A DNA stretch of 64,000 nt, taken from positions 26,001-90,000 of the forward strand of contig QEYB01000475.1 of NCBI GenBank assembly GCA_017562135.1, written 5' to 3'. Positions 60,269 to 64,000 of the stretch are shown here, piece by piece. Below the pieces are notes generated by a model. The model was given only the letters and a program-made list of their open reading frames with translations. It was not told the DNA's origin and made no database searches. The position numbers and the translations under genes are program-made. This stretch comes from Dipylidium caninum. Taxonomy: Eukaryota > Platyhelminthes > Cestoda > Cyclophyllidea > Dipylidiidae. How positions within the stretch are numbered: position 1 is the first letter of the stretch; each line of letters begins with the position of its first letter.

Positions 60269-61310
60269 TAACCAAATGTCTCGTCGTCTAATTAGTGGCG
60301 CGCATGAATGGATTAAGGAAATTCATACTGTCCCTATCTACTATTTAGCGAAACCACTGCCAAAGAAACAGGCTTTACGGAATCAGCGGGGAAAGAAGGC
60401 CCTATAGAGCTTGACTCTGGTCCGACTTTGTAAAGAGGCATGGCGGGTGTAGCAGTAAGTGTGAGACTCGATACTCGCCTCCCTGTCTGGCGGTGTCGTG
60501 GACGAAGGTGAAAGACCACTAACATCATCGGTTCTTTACTTGTGCAGTGAAACGGGTTTTGATCATTGGTTGAATGAATCAATCGATGAAGGAATGAGTA
60601 TATTGGCATAGAAGCAGATGTCGGTGCGTGGGAGGCCGCGTGCACCCTCGCGTTGACATCATCGGTTACAGCTGATTGGCCGCAGTGCTCTGGCCCCACG
60701 GCTTGCCTATCATTTGTGTTTCCATTGATCGCCGGTGGATGCATTGGTGGTTTGCGCGAGATGTGGTGGGTGCATGCGCGGACTGCGGCGTTATCAGTCA
60801 GTGGTGTGCTACGTGCGACCCGATCTGAAGACATTGTCAGGCAGGAAGCTTGACTGGGGCAGTACATCTGTCAAATTGTAACGCAGGTGTCCCAAAGTAA
60901 GCTCAGCCGGGATAGATATCCTGTGTGGAGTAGGAGGGCAACAGCTCACTCGATTTTGATTTTCAGCACGAATACTGAACGTGAAAGCTCGGCCTGCCGA
61001 TCCTTTTGACGATGCGATATTCTGAGTTTGAATCAAGAGGTGTCAGAACAGTTACCACAGGGATAACAGGCTTGTGGCGGTCAAGCAGAATTCGCCGAAC
61101 GTTGGATTGTTCACCCACTAATCGGGAAAGTGAGCTGGGTTTTGACAGTTGTGAGACAGATTAGTTTTACTTTACTGATGGGCACATTGTGAGACGAGTG
61201 AAATGCAGACTGGTCGTTGCTATGGTAATCCGGTTTAGTACGAGAGGAACCGCGGGTTCAGACACTTGGTACATGTGCCTGGTCTATCGGCCAGTGGTGC
61301 GAAGTTTAAC
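60269..61310 (+). rRNA. 28S rRNA 3' fragment (pseudogene)
   Basis: It begins TAACCAAATGTCTCG, one base off the sequence just downstream of the R2 cleavage site (TAGCCAAATGCCTCG). It then follows large-subunit rRNA to near its 3' end, with blocks such as GCGCGCATGAATGGATTA, TAGCGAAACCACTGCC, GAATCAGCGGGGAAAGAAG, GGTAACGCAGGTGTCC, GTTACCACAGGGATAAC and the sarcin-ricin loop AGTACGAGAGGAACC (61,238-61,252). The variable expansion segment at about 60,460-60,840 is lineage-specific. About 56 bases of the peptidyl-transferase centre are missing at 61,085/61,086, between TGGCGGTCAAG and CAGAATTC, and many conserved positions are changed. It cannot be functional rRNA. No 18S, 5.8S or upstream 28S is present. 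Similarity fades after GGTGCGAAG. Confidence 0.92.
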
Positions 61311-62188
61311 TTAAATCTTATTTACCATTAAATGGCATGCAATAGAGTACGATGTAATATCCTTATTATGCCCTAAGAAATGAGGTTCGTTTAAATTGGG
61401 CACTTATAAAATTCCCTGCCGTCTATTCGAAGTGCGATAAATGTCATGCATAAAATGGACGAACGTGGCTAATATCACGAGATTTATTTGACTTACTTAC
61501 GTATGAAGACGAGTCTGTTCACAGCGCAACGTAAACATTAATCAACGTCAAATTATTTGCTTGTACAACTTTATCGACATAAAATATTCACAAATTGTTT
61601 ACTTTTCCTCAGCACAAATATAGGACGCTAAACGTTTTGCGTTAGAAAGTGTTTCTTTGCATACAAACCGCCGGAAACTATATTAAAGCCACTCCTAACC
61701 ATTTGCGGATGGTGTCACTAATTCATGGCTCCTAACATGTCAATAAAATATGCAGCTCTAAAGGAACATTTTGTCAAAGCCTCCATTCGCTCGATATATG
61801 TTCGGAGATTGTGAAATTGTAAGGCAGTAATTTTATGTGACCTTAAAGCGTATTATGATTTGAACATGATCTTCTTTTTAAACAATTTGCGCAATAGTTA
61901 ATTGCTTTGGAAAGTTACCACCCTCGAAAAAGTGGATATTTTTGGGTCTTTAATTTGTCTACAATATGTCACACGTAGTCTACTAGTTTCCAAAAAGTTA
62001 CTCCTCGACCTGCTTTCCCGGTTAATAATATCATTTAGAATGTAAATGTAACACACAAGACAGTCGTTAATTGTATCAATGTCTGAGCCTATTGATTCTA
62101 GTCGACAAACAGGGTATATATTCCCAAATCGCGCTCGGTTGATTGCCGGATTTAGGCAAAGTTGGTTACGACACTTCTTAAGAATTCA
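61311..62188. other. AT-rich intergenic region with promoter
   Basis: No frame or RNA is recognised. Downstream of the rRNA fragment the sequence is markedly AT-rich, and it contains the likely promoter of the glycosyltransferase gene at its right end. Confidence 0.5.
62115..62121 (+). promoter_or_regulatory. Possible TATA box of the GT31 gene
   Basis: TATATAT lies 74 bp before the proposed ATG at 62,189, giving a plausible leader of about 40-45 bases. In an AT-rich region the match could be chance. Confidence 0.4.
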
Positions 62189-63673
62189 ATGTTGTGCTTA
62201 GGGTTAGCGTTGTTATGTGCTCTGGCGCCTATATCGGTTTGCCCATTTTTTCTTCAAGAACCGTCGTCAAAATCAGATTCCTCAATTTCTATCGATATCA
62301 CTGACGACTGGCCCTTGAAAATAAAAGGCGTTCAGGATCGAACTATGTAGTAGATTTGCATTTCCATGTCAATTCTACTAATACGACGAGATTCACGGTG
62401 GAAGACAATGATGTTCTCTATCAAGATGTTCAGTCGGTGCCATTGACCCATGAGGACTTGATTAAGATCCCAGACGACCTCTATCTATTCCCAATAGATG
62501 GACGAGTTTATTTGACTTTCCCTCAAGCAATCAACTTAACGGCCACGGTAGACCGTCTGCTGAAGAATGAAACAGTTGAAGAAGTAAGTTCGGCACAAAC
62601 TTGATTATTTATCTGATTACCATCTTTCGTGCTCTGCCGACATTGTTAGCTCTTGTGAATAATCAGCTTTCCTTATTGCGGATGAATGGAAATTAACGAG
62701 GACATAAGCACTTTATGCGATCGCGCATAACACTACTTTAAGCAGATTAATTTCATCATATATGGCTGGACAGGGTAGACTCGCTCTAACATGTTCATAA
62801 TAAACTTAGGCTCCAATTAACAATGAATCGGTTCGATTCGTTGTCACAAGCAAAGCAGTTTGTCATCCGGATATTCCATACAGCCACAATTATGACGTTG
62901 TTGTTGTTGTACTAACTCGCCCGACCGCTTTTAAACGGAGGGAGAAGTACCGCGAAATATACGGGTCGTTAACAAATGCAAATGCCAAACCAATTAACGG
63001 CGTACGGATAGGACTCGTATTTCTATTTGGGTTGGTTAGTAGCCAGACCAACAATACTATTAAAATGGGAGAAGATACCTTTGTACTCGCCGAGGATTAT
63101 GGAATCTTACCTGATCCCGAGGATGCAAAAAAAGCTCGGGTACGGTTGAGAGAAGAGATGAAGATCCACGACGACCTTATAATTGGGGATTTTGAAGATA
63201 CGTTTTTCAATCGCACAACGAAGACATTTTACTCTCTAGTTTGGCTGAGCACATTTTGCCGTAAAAATCGACCGTTAGGTATCTACATAGCGGATTCTGC
63301 ATTATTTTCGGAAGAATTTATTGGCAATTTAATCGGCCAATTGCCACAAGATGCAAAACAAAATAATATGTACTGCAGATTGGAAAAAGAGGGAGACGTA
63401 TTGAGGATCAACTGGCCTGGAATAACAGTTACGAAGGAAGAGGTACCTTGGCCAATTTATCCGCCATATTGCCACCAACATTACATTTGGATGGGTTTCA
63501 AATCAATTGAAAAAATATGCTTGGGAATGTATTTTACGAAAAAGTTTCAGGTAAACAACGCATGGCTCGGAGTTGTTGCAAACAAAATGAATTTACAACC
63601 CATCAAAATGGACGAAGAGATTGAAAAAGCATTATTCCCGAAACATTTACTTTGGGAGGAGGAAGATGATTGA
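62189..63673 (+). CDS. GT31 family (beta-1,3-galactosyltransferase-like) glycosyltransferase, degenerate
   Basis: Two exons: 62,189-62,583 and 62,810-63,673, joined in phase 0 across a 226-base intron with GTAAGT donor and TTAG acceptor. The hydrophobic start (MLCLGLALLCALAPISV) fits the signal anchor of a Golgi type II protein. Exon 2 shows family 31 motifs in order: VVVLTRPTAFKRREKYREIY, VFLFGL, IIGDFEDTFFNRTTKT, and YPPYC near 63,460. The DDD motif that holds the metal and nucleotide sugar is replaced by ADS (63,290-63,298), and the EDV motif by NNA (63,554-63,562), so normal catalysis is unlikely. Within exon 1 the reading changes register between 62,305 and 62,350 (stop TAG at 62,348): a one-base indel, an error or an unseen small intron. 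It is either a decaying gene or a member with a changed role. TGA at 63,671 lies only about 45 bp from the telomere. Confidence 0.75.
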
Positions 63674-63680
63674 AATGAGA

Positions 63681-63712
63681 AATAAACTCAAAAATTAAAA
63701 AAAAACAATAAA
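63681..63712 (+). promoter_or_regulatory. Polyadenylation signals of the GT31 gene
   Basis: AATAAA occurs at 63,681-63,686, eight bases after the stop codon, and again at 63,707-63,712, with an A-rich stretch between. Cleavage 10-30 bases beyond the second would fall inside the telomeric repeats, so the first is the more workable site. Confidence 0.55.
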
Positions 63713-63718
63713 ATGACC

Positions 63719-64000
63719 GGTAAGGGTAAGGGTTAAGGTTTAGGTTAGGGTTATTAGGGTTAGTGGTTAGGGGTTTAGGTTAGGGTTTTAGGGTTAGGGG
63801 TTAGGGTTAGGGGTATAGGTTAGGAGTTAGGGTTAAGGGTTTAGGTTAGGGTTAGGGGTTAGGTTTGGGGTTAGGGTTAGGTTAGGTTGGGTTAGGGTTA
63901 GGGTTAGGGTTAGGGTTAGGGTTAGGGTAGGGTAGGGTTTAGGGTTAGGGTTAGGGCTTAGGTTAGGGTTAGGTTAGGGTTTAGGGTTAGGGGTTAGGGT
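63719..64000 (+). repeat. Telomere repeat array (TTAGGG with variants)
   Basis: From 63,719 to the window end the sequence is TTAGGG interspersed with TTAGGGG, TTTAGGG, TTAGG, TTAAGGG and GTATAGG variants. The longest perfect run lies at about 63,892-63,925. The G-rich strand runs 5' to 3' towards the end of the window, which is the orientation of a right chromosome end. Length irregularity in almost every second unit is higher than in most animal telomeres and may mark the proximal, degenerate part of the array. Confidence 0.93.

Noticed and set aside
1..64000. CRISPR array, prokaryotic operon or plasmid features
   Set aside because: No regularly spaced identical repeats. A telomere, an intron, a histone and R2/28S sequence all show a eukaryotic chromosome.

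Overview
The window is the right-hand end of a eukaryotic, almost certainly metazoan, chromosome. It closes with about 280 bp of TTAGGG-type telomere repeat in the orientation expected of a right chromosome end. It also carries a histone H2B-like frame, a eukaryotic tRNA-Gly, a piece of 28S rRNA, the 3' part of an R2-type retrotransposon and an intron-bearing family 31 glycosyltransferase (GT31). R2 and GT31 together point to an animal, and TTAGGG argues against the TTAGGC-type nematodes. The sequence alone does not fix the phylum.

Layout. Positions 1-5,900 hold partial copies of a repeat seen again further right, a decayed gene on the minus strand resembling COP9 signalosome subunit 6 (CSN6), and a scrap of a Ty3/Gypsy-like retroelement. 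Positions 8,300-8,935 hold another repeat copy. At 11,034-15,183 two divergent genes for secreted proteins with 16 ordered cysteines stand head to head. Their upstream regions are near-perfect mirror images. The right-hand gene is also the outer part of a huge imperfect palindrome, with arms at about 13,290-26,200 and 27,630-38,830. The mirrored copy of the gene at 36,878-37,736 is broken by one extra base. A tRNA-Gly(TCC) gene sits close to the palindrome's centre of symmetry.

The stretch 38,830-59,300 is gene-poor. It has tandem and dispersed repeat units, more copies of the arm sequence, a second CSN6-like scrap, a decayed Gypsy RNase H-like segment, and a histone H2B frame lacking the usual C-terminal helix. 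At 59,342-61,310 the C-terminal end of an R2 retrotransposon is joined to 28S rRNA at the R2 target site. The rRNA part has lost a segment of the peptidyl-transferase region and is a pseudogene. Last comes a GT31 gene (62,189-63,673). It retains a canonical intron but has lost the acidic metal-binding motif, and its stop codon lies about 45 bp from the telomere array.

The genes do not form a pathway. The picture is subtelomeric: duplicated and inverted segments, decayed host genes, rDNA and retroelement debris, and a few lineage-specific secreted-protein genes spread by inverted duplication. Most open frames in the repeats are also open on the opposite strand or are broken in the sister copy, and were left unannotated.
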